Shown here: piece after piece, positions 1-7,686 of the stretch
Numbering within the stretch: position 1 is the first letter of the stretch
Layout of the letters: each line of letters opens with the position of its first letter
Assembly (NCBI GenBank): GCA_964427485.1
Contig: CAYRUP010000057.1
Coordinates: 1-12,317, forward strand
Source: CAYRUP01 sp964427485
GTDB taxonomy: Bacteria > Pseudomonadota > Gammaproteobacteria > DSM-16500
DNA: 12,317 nt
Direction: 5' to 3'
Program-made: the position numbers and the translations under genes
The notes under the pieces: generated by a model
What the model was told of the DNA's origin: nothing
The model's database searches: none
The model's input: only the letters and a program-made list of their open reading frames with translations

Positions 1-68
1 TATCTTTTTTTCCATTAGTAAAATGATTATACTCCTTCTCCTGGGATTTCAGATGTTATAGGGATTTT

Positions 69-74
69 AAGGAG
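69..74 (+). promoter_or_regulatory. Ribosome binding site of fadE
   Basis: AAGGAG lies 5 bases before ATG 80. The in-frame GTG at 77 would be only 2 bases away, so this site favours the ATG start. Confidence 0.7.
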
Positions 75-79
75 TCGTG

Positions 80-2515
80 ATGGCTTTTTTGAATGTAGTC
101 ATTTTGCTGATTGTTGTATTGGGATTGGCCTATATTCAAGTCCCCATTGTACTTTGGACGTTGGTGATTGGGCTTGTGTTATTTCTTCTCACCATTTTCG
201 GAACCCTAGGTTATATTTTCTTAGGAATTTGTTGGTTACTTTTCATCGCAGCAGCACTTTTTGCTAATCTTAAAAAAACCCGTCTTCGTTATTTTACCAA
301 ACCCGTCGTCAAGAAAATGCATCGACGCATGCCCGCGATTAGTGATACGGAGCGTGAAGCGATTGAAGCAGGTGATGTTTGGTGGGAAAAAGATTTATTT
401 TGTGGTCGACCCGATTGGAAAAAATTTCTCGCTTTGCCACAACCTAAACTTTCTGCCGAAGAAGAAGCATTTTTAAATAATCAGGTTGAAACCGTTTGCG
501 GCATGATCAATGATTGGGAAATCATTAATGTAAGACGTGATCTTTCTCCAGAAGTTTGGGCTTATCTGAAAGAAGAACGCTTTTTCGGTATGATCATTCC
601 AAAAGAATTTGGCGGTCGCGGATTTTCCGCATTGGCTCATTCAACTGTCGTATTAAAAATTGCAACACGCAGTATTAGCGCAGCGGTTGATACCATGGTG
701 CCAAACTCATTGGGTCCAGCCGAATTACTATTACATTATGGGACAGCCGAACAAAAAAGTTATTACCTTCCGCGCTTGGCAAAAGGTGAAGAAATTCCCT
801 GTTTTGCACTGACAGGTCCTGAGGCTGGCAGTGATGCAGGCGCTATTACTGACAGCGGCGTCGTTTGTTATGGTCAACATGAAGGTAAAGAGGTATTGGG
901 TATTCGTCTATCATGGAATAAACGCTATATCACGCTGGCTCCCGTTGCAACTGTTTTAGGATTGGCGTTTCGTTTATATGATCCGGATCATTTGTTAGGC
1001 GAACAAAAAAATATTGGCATTACCTTATGTTTAGTTCCAACTTCACATCCGGGTGTTGAAATAGGTAATCGTCATTTGCCCTTGCACATGGCATTCATGA
1101 ATGGTCCCACTTATGGAAATGATGTTTTTATTCCGATTGATTGGATCATAGGCGGCCTTGAAATGGCAGGCCAAGGCTGGCGGATGTTAATGGAATGTCT
1201 ATCCGTGGGACGCGGAATTTCATTACCGGCGTTGAGTACGGCCTGTGGTAAATTAGCTTTCCGAGTGACGGGTGGTTATTCGAAATTACGCAAACAATTT
1301 AATACATCAATTGCAAATTTTGAAGGTGTCGAAGAAGCACTGGGCCATATTGGTGGTTTAGCCTATTTTCTGGAATCATGTCGCATCTTGACAGCAGGCG
1401 CGATTGATTTAAAAATTAAACCCGCTATCGCAACCGCCATCGCAAAATACAATATGACGGAAATGGCACGCGCTACTATTAATCACGCGATGGATGTGCA
1501 TGCTGGGCATGGCATTCAAGTAGGACCGCGCAATGTACTCGCTTATCCTTATATTTGTATGCCAGTCAGTATTACCGTGGAAGGTGCAAATATTTTAACG
1601 CGTAATTTGATTATTTTTGGTCAAGGCGCAATCCGTTGTCATCCCTATATTTTGCAAGAAATCGAATTATTTTCTGCTGAAAGTACGCCTGACCGAGTAG
1701 AACAATTGGATAAATTATTATTGTCTCATGTTGGTTATGTACTGAGTAATCTGGTACGCAATTTATGGTGCGGGATCACCGGCGGAAAATTATTATTTTC
1801 ACCCGTTCGTGGCCCTATCGCACGTTATTACCGACAATTCACACGCATGAGTGCGGCATTGGCTTTATTATCTGATATCACCATGCTTATTTTAGGCGGT
1901 ACATTAAAGCGTAAAGAACGCATATCCGCTCGATTGGGTGATATGTTAAGCCAATTGTATTTAGGTTCTGCGGTGTTGAAATATTTTCATGATAATGGCA
2001 AACCGGCATCCGATGTGAATTATGTGAAATGGTGCTCGGAAAAATGCTTGCGTGAAATTCAACTTGCATGCGACGAATTACTGAATAATTTCCCTCAGCC
2101 GATTTTGGGTAAGGTACTACGCTGGATTATTTTTCCATTTGGGACTGCTTATCGCCTACCTAAAGATCGATTAAATCATCAGGTTGTTGCTGCAATGCTT
2201 GAGCCATCGGCATTTCGTGATCGTTTGACACGTTATTTTTATTTTGATAAAAATCAAGATGATCCGGTGAATCGTATTGAAAGAGCTTTTGAAAAAGCGC
2301 ACGAGGCAGAACCTATCTGGAAAAAATTTCAAAATGCACTACGAAGTGGTACATTACCTCGTGTGGGCAATTTCGAAGATCGCACGAATGCGGCAATCAA
2401 AGCCGGTGTGTTGTCTGAAAATGAAGTGAATGTCCTACGTGAATTTGATGCGTTATGCAAAGAAGTTATCAAGGTGGATGAATTTTCATTTGATCTCAAT
2501 ACTGTATTGAGTTAG
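80..2515 (+). CDS. fadE: FadE-type acyl-CoA dehydrogenase, membrane-anchored
   Basis: Catalyses the first step of beta-oxidation: FAD-dependent oxidation of acyl-CoA to trans-2-enoyl-CoA. The 811 residues match the length of E. coli FadE (about 814), and similarity is recognisable end to end. Residues 1-62 are strongly hydrophobic (two or more membrane segments), as in FadE. The WWEKDLF and PDWKK motifs follow near 102-116. The core carries CFALTGPEAGSDAGAI (about 241-256), WNKRYITLAPVATVLGLAF (about 279-297) and MAGQGWRML (about 362-370). VEGANILTRN near 500 holds Glu501, which aligns with the acyl-CoA dehydrogenase catalytic base, and IFGQGAIRCHPY follows. The long C-terminal extension is typical of FadE. 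A GTG at 77 is in frame, but ATG at 80 is preferred because GGAG (71-74) then sits 5 bases upstream instead of 2. It is first of three co-directional genes; the thiolase starts 12 bases after its stop. A possible -10 TATACT at 28-33 lacks a convincing -35. Confidence 0.96.
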   Translation: MAFLNVVILLIVVLGLAYIQVPIVLWTLVIGLVLFLLTIFGTLGYIFLGICWLLFIAAALFANLKKTRLRYFTKPVVKKMHRRMPAISDTEREAIEAGDVWWEKDLFCGRPDWKKFLALPQPKLSAEEEAFLNNQVETVCGMINDWEIINVRRDLSPEVWAYLKEERFFGMIIPKEFGGRGFSALAHSTVVLKIATRSISAAVDTMVPNSLGPAELLLHYGTAEQKSYYLPRLAKGEEIPCFALTGPEAGSDAGAITDSGVVCYGQHEGKEVLGIRLSWNKRYITLAPVATVLGLAFRLYDPDHLLGEQKNIGITLCLVPTSHPGVEIGNRHLPLHMAFMNGPTYGNDVFIPIDWIIGGLEMAGQGWRMLMECLSVGRGISLPALSTACGKLAFRVTGGYSKLRKQFNTSIANFEGVEEALGHIGGLAYFLESCRILTAGAIDLKIKPAIATAIAKYNMTEMARATINHAMDVHAGHGIQVGPRNVLAYPYICMPVSITVEGANILTRNLIIFGQGAIRCHPYILQEIELFSAESTPDRVEQLDKLLLSHVGYVLSNLVRNLWCGITGGKLLFSPVRGPIARYYRQFTRMSAALALLSDITMLILGGTLKRKERISARLGDMLSQLYLGSAVLKYFHDNGKPASDVNYVKWCSEKCLREIQLACDELLNNFPQPILGKVLRWIIFPFGTAYRLPKDRLNHQVVAAMLEPSAFRDRLTRYFYFDKNQDDPVNRIERAFEKAHEAEPIWKKFQNALRSGTLPRVGNFEDRTNAAIKAGVLSENEVNVLREFDALCKEVIKVDEFSFDLNTVLS

Positions 2516-2527
2516 GGAAGAATAACG

Positions 2528-3832
2528 ATGAGTATAAAAAGTAATGAAGTGTATCTTGTGGATTATGCACGCACGCCAATTTTAAAAGCACGCGGCAAAC
2601 CCGGCCCGCTTTCTGCTTCTGATTTGGCTGTGAATGCAGGAAGAGAATTACTCGCACGCCAACCTTTTGCACCGACCGATTTAGATGAAGTCATTATTGG
2701 TTGCATGATGCCAAGTCCAGATGAAGCCAATATTGGCCGCGTTATCGCTTTGCGATTAGGTTGTGGTAAATCCGTGCCTGCTTGGACGGTACAACGAAAT
2801 TGTGCATCCGGTATGCAAGCAATTGATAGCGCTTTCAAAGATATCGCATCGGGTCGTCATAATCTTGTGCTCGCCGGCGGCACTGAAGCAATGAGCCGTG
2901 CGCCTTTGCTGTTTAATAATAAAATGGTTAATTGGCTAGCGAATTTTTGGGGTGCCAAAACATTCGGTGCGAAATTACAAAAAATCACTCAGTTTAGACC
3001 TTCATTTTTAGCACCCGTTATTGCCTTGTTACGCGGATTGACTGACCCTATGGTGGGTTTATCCATGGGACAAACCGCTGAAAATGTTGCCTACCGTTTC
3101 AATATTACTCGTCAGCAAATGGATGCATTTGCTATGGAAAGTCATCAGCGTGTTGCAGCTGCACAAGATCAACAACGTTTAAATGAAATCACACCCGCAT
3201 TTAGTTACACCGGTGATTATGCTGTTTTAGATGATGGTGTGCGCCGCGATACTTCCATGGAAAAATTAGCCAGCTTAAAACCCTTTTTCGATAAAAAATT
3301 TGGAAGTGTAACAGCAGGGAATAGTTCGCAAGTATCCGATGGTGCTGCATTATTGTTGCTTGCAAGTAAAGAAGCCGTGAAAAAATATCAATTACCTGTG
3401 ATTGCGCGAATTGTCGATGTCGAGTGGGCAGGGCTTGATCCTGCTGAAATGGGACTCGGGCCTGTTTATGCAGCAACTTCCTTATTACGTCGTTACAATT
3501 TAAACATGAATGACATTGATTATTGGGAAATTAATGAAGCATTCGCAGCGCAAGTTCTTGGCTGCTTAGCAGCGTGGGAAAGTGATGAATATTGTCGCGA
3601 CAATTTAGGTTTAGATAAAGCATTCGGCGCATTAGATAAAAATCGTCTCAATGTGGATGGTGGAGCAATTGCTTTGGGTCATCCGGTGGGGGCAAGTGGT
3701 GCACGGATTGTGCTTCATCTAGCTAACGTTTTAAAACGCGAAAATGCGCAACGTGGTGTCGCAACAATTTGTATTGGCGGCGGTCAAGGTGGCGCGATGT
3801 TAATTGAAAATGTTTCTGAAGTGGGAGCATAA
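2528..3832 (+). CDS. fadI: 3-ketoacyl-CoA thiolase (acetyl-CoA C-acyltransferase), FadI/FadA type
   Basis: Catalyses the last step of beta-oxidation: CoA-dependent cleavage of 3-ketoacyl-CoA to acetyl-CoA and a shortened acyl-CoA. At 434 residues it is close to E. coli FadI (436) and longer than FadA (387). The catalytic set is complete: nucleophile Cys92 in VQRNCASGMQ, Asn336-Glu337 in INEAFAAQ, His385 in GGAIALGHPVGASGAR, and Cys415 in CIGGGQGGAM. The NEAF signature is the FadA form; FadI of E. coli has HEAF. The symbol therefore rests on length and context and could equally be a FadA-like name. An insert of about 40 residues (129-170, hydrophobic in part) lies in the loop domain, where trifunctional-type thiolases contact the membrane or partner subunit. 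A GGGAAG ribosome site (2515-2520) overlaps the fadE stop and sits 7 bases before the ATG. The next gene starts 5 bases after this stop, so the two are almost certainly cotranscribed and the proteins probably form a complex. Confidence 0.95.
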   Translation: MSIKSNEVYLVDYARTPILKARGKPGPLSASDLAVNAGRELLARQPFAPTDLDEVIIGCMMPSPDEANIGRVIALRLGCGKSVPAWTVQRNCASGMQAIDSAFKDIASGRHNLVLAGGTEAMSRAPLLFNNKMVNWLANFWGAKTFGAKLQKITQFRPSFLAPVIALLRGLTDPMVGLSMGQTAENVAYRFNITRQQMDAFAMESHQRVAAAQDQQRLNEITPAFSYTGDYAVLDDGVRRDTSMEKLASLKPFFDKKFGSVTAGNSSQVSDGAALLLLASKEAVKKYQLPVIARIVDVEWAGLDPAEMGLGPVYAATSLLRRYNLNMNDIDYWEINEAFAAQVLGCLAAWESDEYCRDNLGLDKAFGALDKNRLNVDGGAIALGHPVGASGARIVLHLANVLKRENAQRGVATICIGGGQGGAMLIENVSEVGA

Positions 3833-3837
3833 GCAGG

Positions 3838-4548
3838 ATGCAAACTTACAAACACTGGCGGTTAGAAACCGATAAAGATCAACTATTGTGGCTTTACTTT
3901 GACAAACAAAATGCGTCCGTTAACACAATGGATCGTGAAGTCATGGAAGAATTATCTGACGTTATTGATTCCATTAACACAGAGCATAAAGGTTTAATTA
4001 TTGCATCAGGTAAAAAAACCGGCTTTATCGCGGGTGCTGATATTTCGCAATTCACAAAATTCAGTGATATTGACGAAGCTATTTATTTACTAAAAAGTGG
4101 TCAGCGTATTTACGACAAGATTGAAAATTTAAAAATACCGACTGTTGCCATGATTGATGGTTTTTGTCTGGGCGGTGGTATGGAACTTGTTTTGGCTTGC
4201 CGTTATCGGGTCGCCGAAGAGGGTGCGAAAACGCGTTTGGGATTGCCTGAAGTGAAACTTGGCATTCATCCAGGTTGGGGTGGTAGTGTACGTATGCCGC
4301 GTTTGATTGGTGCATTGCAAGGTTTAAATATGGTGTTATCCGGTCATACCATTAGCGGCAAAGCAGCTGCAAAAATCGGCGTAGTTGATATTGCAGTGCC
4401 CAAACGACATTTAAAACGTGCAGCAATATTTTATGCATTAACTAGCCAGAACCGCATAAACCTTCTTGGTTCCAAAATTTTACGAACACTAAACTCATGC
4501 GTCCACTCTTGGCGAGTTTTATGCGTAAAAAATTACGCGCTAAAATAA
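3838..4548 (+). CDS. Enoyl-CoA hydratase/isomerase half of the split FadJ
   Basis: Crotonase-fold domain that hydrates trans-2-enoyl-CoA to 3-hydroxyacyl-CoA. Residues 1-202 look normal. The oxyanion-hole region GFIAGADIS is at 62-70, VAMIDGFCLGGGMELVLACRYR at about 103-124 carries Glu116, and GLPEVKLGIHPGWGGSVRMPRLIG at 135-158 carries Glu138. The two glutamates correspond to the catalytic pair of FadB (Glu119/Glu139). From about residue 203 the reading (SQNRINLLGSK...) no longer resembles the family and runs to a chance stop at 4546. The last 34 or so residues are therefore read out of frame. A GGGAG at 3823-3827 and AGG directly before the ATG are the only ribosome-site candidates, so translation may be coupled to the thiolase, whose stop lies 5 bases upstream. 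If expressed alone, this would be a free-standing hydratase lacking the linker helix that normally packs against the dehydrogenase domain. Confidence 0.85.
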   Translation: MQTYKHWRLETDKDQLLWLYFDKQNASVNTMDREVMEELSDVIDSINTEHKGLIIASGKKTGFIAGADISQFTKFSDIDEAIYLLKSGQRIYDKIENLKIPTVAMIDGFCLGGGMELVLACRYRVAEEGAKTRLGLPEVKLGIHPGWGGSVRMPRLIGALQGLNMVLSGHTISGKAAAKIGVVDIAVPKRHLKRAAIFYALTSQNRINLLGSKILRTLNSCVHSWRVLCVKNYALK

Positions 4549-5870
4549 ATCCACTCCATTATCCTGCACCTTTTCATGCGCTGGATAATTGGGAGCGAGT
4601 TGGGGTAACGGGTGAAGCTGCCATGGATAAAGAAGCGCGAAGTTGCGGCAAATTATTTTTTAGCGATACCTGCCAAAATCTCGTGCGGATCTTTTTCTTA
4701 CAAGAACGTTTAAAAAGTCAGGGCAAAGAAATCCGCTTTACGCCAAAACATGTCCACGTGATTGGTGCTGGCACGATGGGTGGCGATATTGCTGCTTGGT
4801 GTGCACTCCAAGGAATTAAAGTCACCTTACAGGATCGCGAAGCAAAATTTATTGCGCCCGCGATAAAACGCGCATATCAATTATATAAAGAAAAATTAAA
4901 AGAACCGCACTTAATTCAAAAAGCGATGGATAATCTTGTTCCGGATGTTCAAGGTTATGGAATTCCGCATGCCGATGTAATTATTGAAGCGATTTTTGAA
5001 GATTTGCATGTTAAACAAGAATTATTTAAATCACTCGAACTGCAAGCGAAACCATTAGCGATTTTGGCTACCAATACGTCAAGTATTCCATTGGATGATA
5101 TCAATGCCGTATTGCAAACACCGGAGCGCTTGGTCGGTATTCATTTTTTCAATCCTGTTGCCAAAATGCAATTAGTTGAAGTCGTGAAAGGCATACGCAC
5201 GGATCCTTCTGTTGTAGAAAAGGCCATGAGTTTTGTGCGTAAAATTGATCGATTGCCCTTGCAAGTGCAAAGTAGTCCAGGATTTTTGGTTAATCGCATC
5301 TTGATGCCTTATTTGTTGGAAGCCGTCACTTTGCTGGATGAAGGTATACCTGCAGCGACGATTGATAAAGCCATGTTGGAATTCGGTATGCCCATGGGTC
5401 CAGTTACATTAGCAGATACCGTCGGCTTAGATGTCTGTCTTTCGGTAGCAAAATATCTCGGCAAATATTTCAATACAAAAATTCCTTCACGTCTCACAAG
5501 TCTTGTGGAAAAAGGTAAATTAGGCCGCAAAACCGGCGAAGGTTTTTATCAATACAAAAATGGCAAGCAAGTTAAGCAACCGGATACAGCTTCAGAAAAA
5601 ACGCTGGAAGAAATTTCCGATCGTTTGGTACTTCGCATGTTGGATGAAGCATTTGCCTGTTTACGTGAAGGCGTTGTAGCGGATGGCGATTTAGTTGATG
5701 CAGGAATGATTTTTGGCACTGGATTTGCACCTTTCCGTGGTGGTCCTATTCATTATGCAAGAACCAAAGGTATTGGTGAATTGTTTCAACAGTTCGTCAA
5801 ACAGCGTAAACAGCGTGGCGAAAAAGTGGAAGCATTAAAAAATTGGGAGGCGAGTGTGGATTTAGCTTAG
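4497..5870 (+). CDS. 3-hydroxyacyl-CoA dehydrogenase half of the split FadJ
   Basis: NAD-dependent oxidation of 3-hydroxyacyl-CoA to 3-ketoacyl-CoA. Numbered from ATG 4497, residues 1-80 are the FadJ linker region. The Rossmann motif VIGAGTMGGDIAAW begins at residue 88. IIEAIFEDLHVKQELF (162-177) and ATNTSSIP (191-198) are typical of the family. The catalytic pair appears as His216 in GIHFFNP and Glu228 in LVEVV, with the spacing known from mammalian HAD (His158/Glu170). The C-terminal domain follows, with GFLVNRIL, GPVTLADTVGLD, a GRKTGEGFY motif near 343-351, and a second HAD-C-like repeat to the end (FAPFRGGPIHYA at 410-421). No ribosome site precedes ATG 4497, so this start is only the first in-frame ATG and not a convincing natural start. 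The true upstream part is in the other frame at 3838-4445. The reading frame extends upstream to about 4446, just after a TAG. Confidence 0.85.
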   Translation: MRPLLASFMRKKLRAKINPLHYPAPFHALDNWERVGVTGEAAMDKEARSCGKLFFSDTCQNLVRIFFLQERLKSQGKEIRFTPKHVHVIGAGTMGGDIAAWCALQGIKVTLQDREAKFIAPAIKRAYQLYKEKLKEPHLIQKAMDNLVPDVQGYGIPHADVIIEAIFEDLHVKQELFKSLELQAKPLAILATNTSSIPLDDINAVLQTPERLVGIHFFNPVAKMQLVEVVKGIRTDPSVVEKAMSFVRKIDRLPLQVQSSPGFLVNRILMPYLLEAVTLLDEGIPAATIDKAMLEFGMPMGPVTLADTVGLDVCLSVAKYLGKYFNTKIPSRLTSLVEKGKLGRKTGEGFYQYKNGKQVKQPDTASEKTLEEISDRLVLRMLDEAFACLREGVVADGDLVDAGMIFGTGFAPFRGGPIHYARTKGIGELFQQFVKQRKQRGEKVEALKNWEASVDLA

Positions 5871-5882
5871 AACTAGCTAAAA

Positions 5883-5968
5883 GTAGGGTGGATTAGATGC
5901 GTTTTTTGCATCGTAATCCACCAAATTTACGGTGGATTACGGCAAAAAAAACGCCTAATCCACCCTAC
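5883..5968. repeat. 86-bp self-complementary intergenic element (REP/MITE-like)
   Basis: The outer arms GTAGGGTGGATTAG (5883-5896) and CTAATCCACCCTAC (5955-5968) are perfect 14-bp complements. Inside them GCGTTTTTT (5899-5907) pairs with AAAAAACGC (5946-5954). A further 11-bp stem, CGTAATCCACC (5912-5922) with GGTGGATTACG (5931-5941), closes an 8-base loop. The core GGTGGATTA thus occurs twice, once in each half. GTGGATTA/TAATCCAC palindromic elements of this kind recur in many bacterial genomes, which is general recollection and was not checked here. It lies 12 bases after the fadJ stop and could also stabilise or end the operon transcript. No transposase is present. Confidence 0.8.
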
Positions 5969-6017
5969 GAAAAACTGACACTTCGATTTGTGTGCATACC
6001 CTAGGCCACAAGGGAAA

Positions 6018-6038
6018 GGCGTCAAGCTGAGCAAAAAT
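6018..6038. repeat. Short dispersed motif, copy 1
   Basis: GGCGTCAAGCTGAGCAA followed by AAAT. It matches the stretch at 12248-12269 with two substitutions in the first 17 bases, plus a one-base length difference just after. Both copies are intergenic and follow a GGCC within about 15 bases. This suggests a short repeat family scattered through the genome. Confidence 0.45.
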
Positions 6039-6146
6039 ACAGTTTAGAACATCAATGCGATCTTTTTTAAAATAACTGAGCATTTGTTAAACAATTTATG
6101 TTACAATAATGACTTTATAAAATTATAAATTGTAAACGAGGCGAAG

Positions 6147-7055
6147 ATGCGTGAAGTCAGACTTGTGCTACCACCAAACTCTGCGTTAGATATAGAAGGC
6201 CAAGAAGACAAAGAAAATCAAGAAACAACGGTCAATAACACTTATACCAAACTGCAAAGTATTTTCTCGTGTAATAAAAATATCATTTTATCAACTGTAG
6301 CTGAATCCAGCGTAGCCACGATATGGGCTACTTTGACGACTGCTTATCTCGATGAAAATACAGAGTGGTATCGTCATCCTTTTACATTAATGAGTGCTAT
6401 GCTGAGCTTAAACGCATTGATCCGAACACTTAAGAGCTGTCCTGCAATTAATAATGAATATGTACAAGCTGCGTTTTATGGCTTCTTTGATCACTTAACT
6501 AGAAGTGCTCTCGTGCATGAAGCAGGACATGCTATAACTGCATCGGTATTATTTCGAGCCCCAACAAATACTAGGATTACAATAAACCCCCCAGAAGGGT
6601 TAACGAATTATGATCGCTCGAATGGATTGACCGATATAGGAAATTTCTTCGGTCCGGATGCGTCACGTTCACTTGTTACTGCAATGGGTACAGGAACTGA
6701 ATTATTGTGGAATGGTTTCAGCTTGCTTGCTGCACAATTAATTTCTGATAACCATAGTCAGATTAAAGCTCGCTTGCGTTTTTCTGTTTTGTTTTCGATG
6801 GCTAATCATATAGTCTACGCGTTAGGAGCACTAGATGATAGCAACTGCATTAACTCAAATGATTTTTGTAATTTAGAAAAACGTGCTGGCATTTCTCCAA
6901 CTGCTGCAGTCATTTTTATGGTAGCTATGGCATTAGTGGTTCAACTGACTTTGTCATGTTGCTCAAAACTTAAAAAACGATTAGCAGTGAATACTGAAGA
7001 AAAATCTTCACCGGATGTCGATTTGGATTCTGCTTCGTATCGCCGATTAGCATAG
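6147..7055 (+). CDS. Polytopic membrane protein with HEAGH metalloprotease motif
   Basis: A 302-residue protein that I do not recognise as a named family. The motif ALVHEAGHAITASVLF (121-136) gives an HExxH zinc site (His124, Glu125, His128) within a hydrophobic helix, as in intramembrane or membrane-bound metalloproteases of the M50 kind. Candidate third ligands are Glu185 (GTELLWN), His221 (MANHIVYALGAL), or Asp230/Asp231, the last being reminiscent of the M50 LDG motif but not a match. Hydrophobic segments lie near 46-67, 80-94, 121-136, 184-200, 211-229 and 251-272. The N-terminal 45 residues are polar with no signal peptide. The C-terminal tail after CCSKLKKR is acidic (EEKSS, DVDLD). 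It stands alone between intergenic regions; a weak GAGG (6138-6141) precedes the ATG, and the upstream DNA is very AT-rich. Proteolytic activity and substrate are unknown. A role as a secreted effector is conjecture. Confidence 0.72.
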   Translation: MREVRLVLPPNSALDIEGQEDKENQETTVNNTYTKLQSIFSCNKNIILSTVAESSVATIWATLTTAYLDENTEWYRHPFTLMSAMLSLNALIRTLKSCPAINNEYVQAAFYGFFDHLTRSALVHEAGHAITASVLFRAPTNTRITINPPEGLTNYDRSNGLTDIGNFFGPDASRSLVTAMGTGTELLWNGFSLLAAQLISDNHSQIKARLRFSVLFSMANHIVYALGALDDSNCINSNDFCNLEKRAGISPTAAVIFMVAMALVVQLTLSCCSKLKKRLAVNTEEKSSPDVDLDSASYRRLA

Positions 7056-7172
7056 ATGGAATTGAAGCAATATTCGATGGAAGTGAATTTAAGATCGCCT
7101 TTCAGAAGTGTGGAATGTAAGATAATTCTTTGATAATAATAAAAAAATTGACAATGACATTCCCACCCTGAT

Positions 7173-7201
7173 TGGACAAATAGCCTGACTCATTGTATAA
7201 T
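7173..7201 (+). promoter_or_regulatory. Sigma-70-type promoter for the small exported protein
   Basis: TGGACA (7173-7178) and a perfect TATAAT (7196-7201) are separated by 17 bases, with 40 bases from the -10 to the ATG at 7242. This is the best-matching promoter in the window. Confidence 0.7.
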
Positions 7202-7241
7202 ATCTATACATGTCCACCTGATCTTGCGGAGTGTAAATAAA

Positions 7242-7619
7242 ATGAAGTTTTCAGCCATTTCTTGTGTCTTGATTTCATCACTTATCGGTTCAAGCTTTGT
7301 GTTTGCAGGTGAATATCCTGAAGGCCAAATTTCTATTCATAATGGGACTAATAAAAATATTACCGCTCAAGTGAGTGGTTTTGTTGGAAAATTTCAATTA
7401 AATGCAAATGCAGAGAGAACCGTTTCTTATAGCGCACTCGCCCAGGTTTGTTCTCCCAATCCAACCCAATGTACAGCCTATTTTTACGTAGATAATACGC
7501 CTGTTGGTACGGCTGTGATTAATGTAAAAACCGGGAAATTGATGAAGATGAAACTTCCCATCATGAATGTACATACTACCAAAGAACAACAAGTTTTACG
7601 CAGCGTTGATATTACTTGA
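7242..7619 (+). CDS. Small exported protein of unknown function
   Basis: A 125-residue protein. Residues 1-22 (MKFSAISCVLISSLIGSSFVFA) form a clear Sec signal peptide with likely cleavage after FVFA, leaving a mature chain of about 103 residues beginning GEYPEGQ. The mature part has a beta-rich pattern (QISIHNGTNKNITAQVSGF, then FQLNANAERTVSYSAL). Its only two cysteines, in VCSPNPTQC, are spaced to form a short disulfide loop. The C-terminus is basic and unstructured-looking. The function is not recognised; the fold pattern suggests a small beta-sandwich-like periplasmic or secreted protein. An in-frame TTG at 7224 is rejected as start because the signal peptide begins at ATG 7242 and GCGGAG lies about 10 bases upstream of it. 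A strong promoter precedes it. No clear terminator separates it from the large repeat protein 106 bases downstream, so read-through is possible. Confidence 0.8.
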   Translation: MKFSAISCVLISSLIGSSFVFAGEYPEGQISIHNGTNKNITAQVSGFVGKFQLNANAERTVSYSALAQVCSPNPTQCTAYFYVDNTPVGTAVINVKTGKLMKMKLPIMNVHTTKEQQVLRSVDIT

Positions 7620-7686
7620 GTTTGATTGACAATTTATAAAGAGTTGTTTGCGCGCTAAAAACATTCCTCAGTGTTCTCGAGTGTTT

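Larger units (their letters stand above)
3838..5870 (+). pseudogene. fadJ: FadJ/FadB-type multifunctional beta-oxidation gene, split by a frameshift
   Basis: The two coding segments here are the N- and C-terminal parts of one FadJ/FadB alpha subunit (enoyl-CoA hydratase plus 3-hydroxyacyl-CoA dehydrogenase). The first runs in frame 1 and the second in frame 3. Frame 3 just before its first ATG (4446-4496) still reads as family-like linker sequence (PEPHKPSWFQNF..., then RPLLASFMRKKLRAK), which lines up with the FadJ linker preceding the dehydrogenase domain. In frame 1 the product stops looking family-like after IFYALT, at about 4443. Restoring one base at 4443-4446 (for example ACTAGCCA to ACTAAGCCA, giving T-K-P) removes the frame-3 TAG at 4443 and yields one 677-residue protein, a little shorter than E. 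coli FadJ (714). All catalytic residues on both sides are intact, so the lesion is recent, a sequencing error, or bypassed. Real inactivation and assembly error cannot be told apart from the sequence alone. Confidence 0.82.

Noticed and set aside
2563..2838. Open frame of 91 codons on the minus strand inside the thiolase gene
   Set aside because: It lies fully opposite a gene with intact catalytic motifs, has no ribosome site, and its product has no recognisable features. The same applies to the other antisense frames under fadE, fadJ, the repeat protein and the FadL gene.
6084..6107. TTGTTA and TACAAT as a promoter for the HEAGH protein
   Set aside because: The spacer is only 12 bases; other AT-rich hexamers nearby fit no better, so no promoter is called.
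7148..7153. Perfect TTGACA as a -35 element
   Set aside because: No -10 lies 15-19 bases downstream, and the TATAAT at 7196 is 42 bases away. TGGACA at 7173 is correctly spaced for that -10.
7112..7163. Inverted repeat GGAATGT / ACATTCC
   Set aside because: Seven base pairs with a 38-base loop is weak and likely to be chance in AT-rich DNA.
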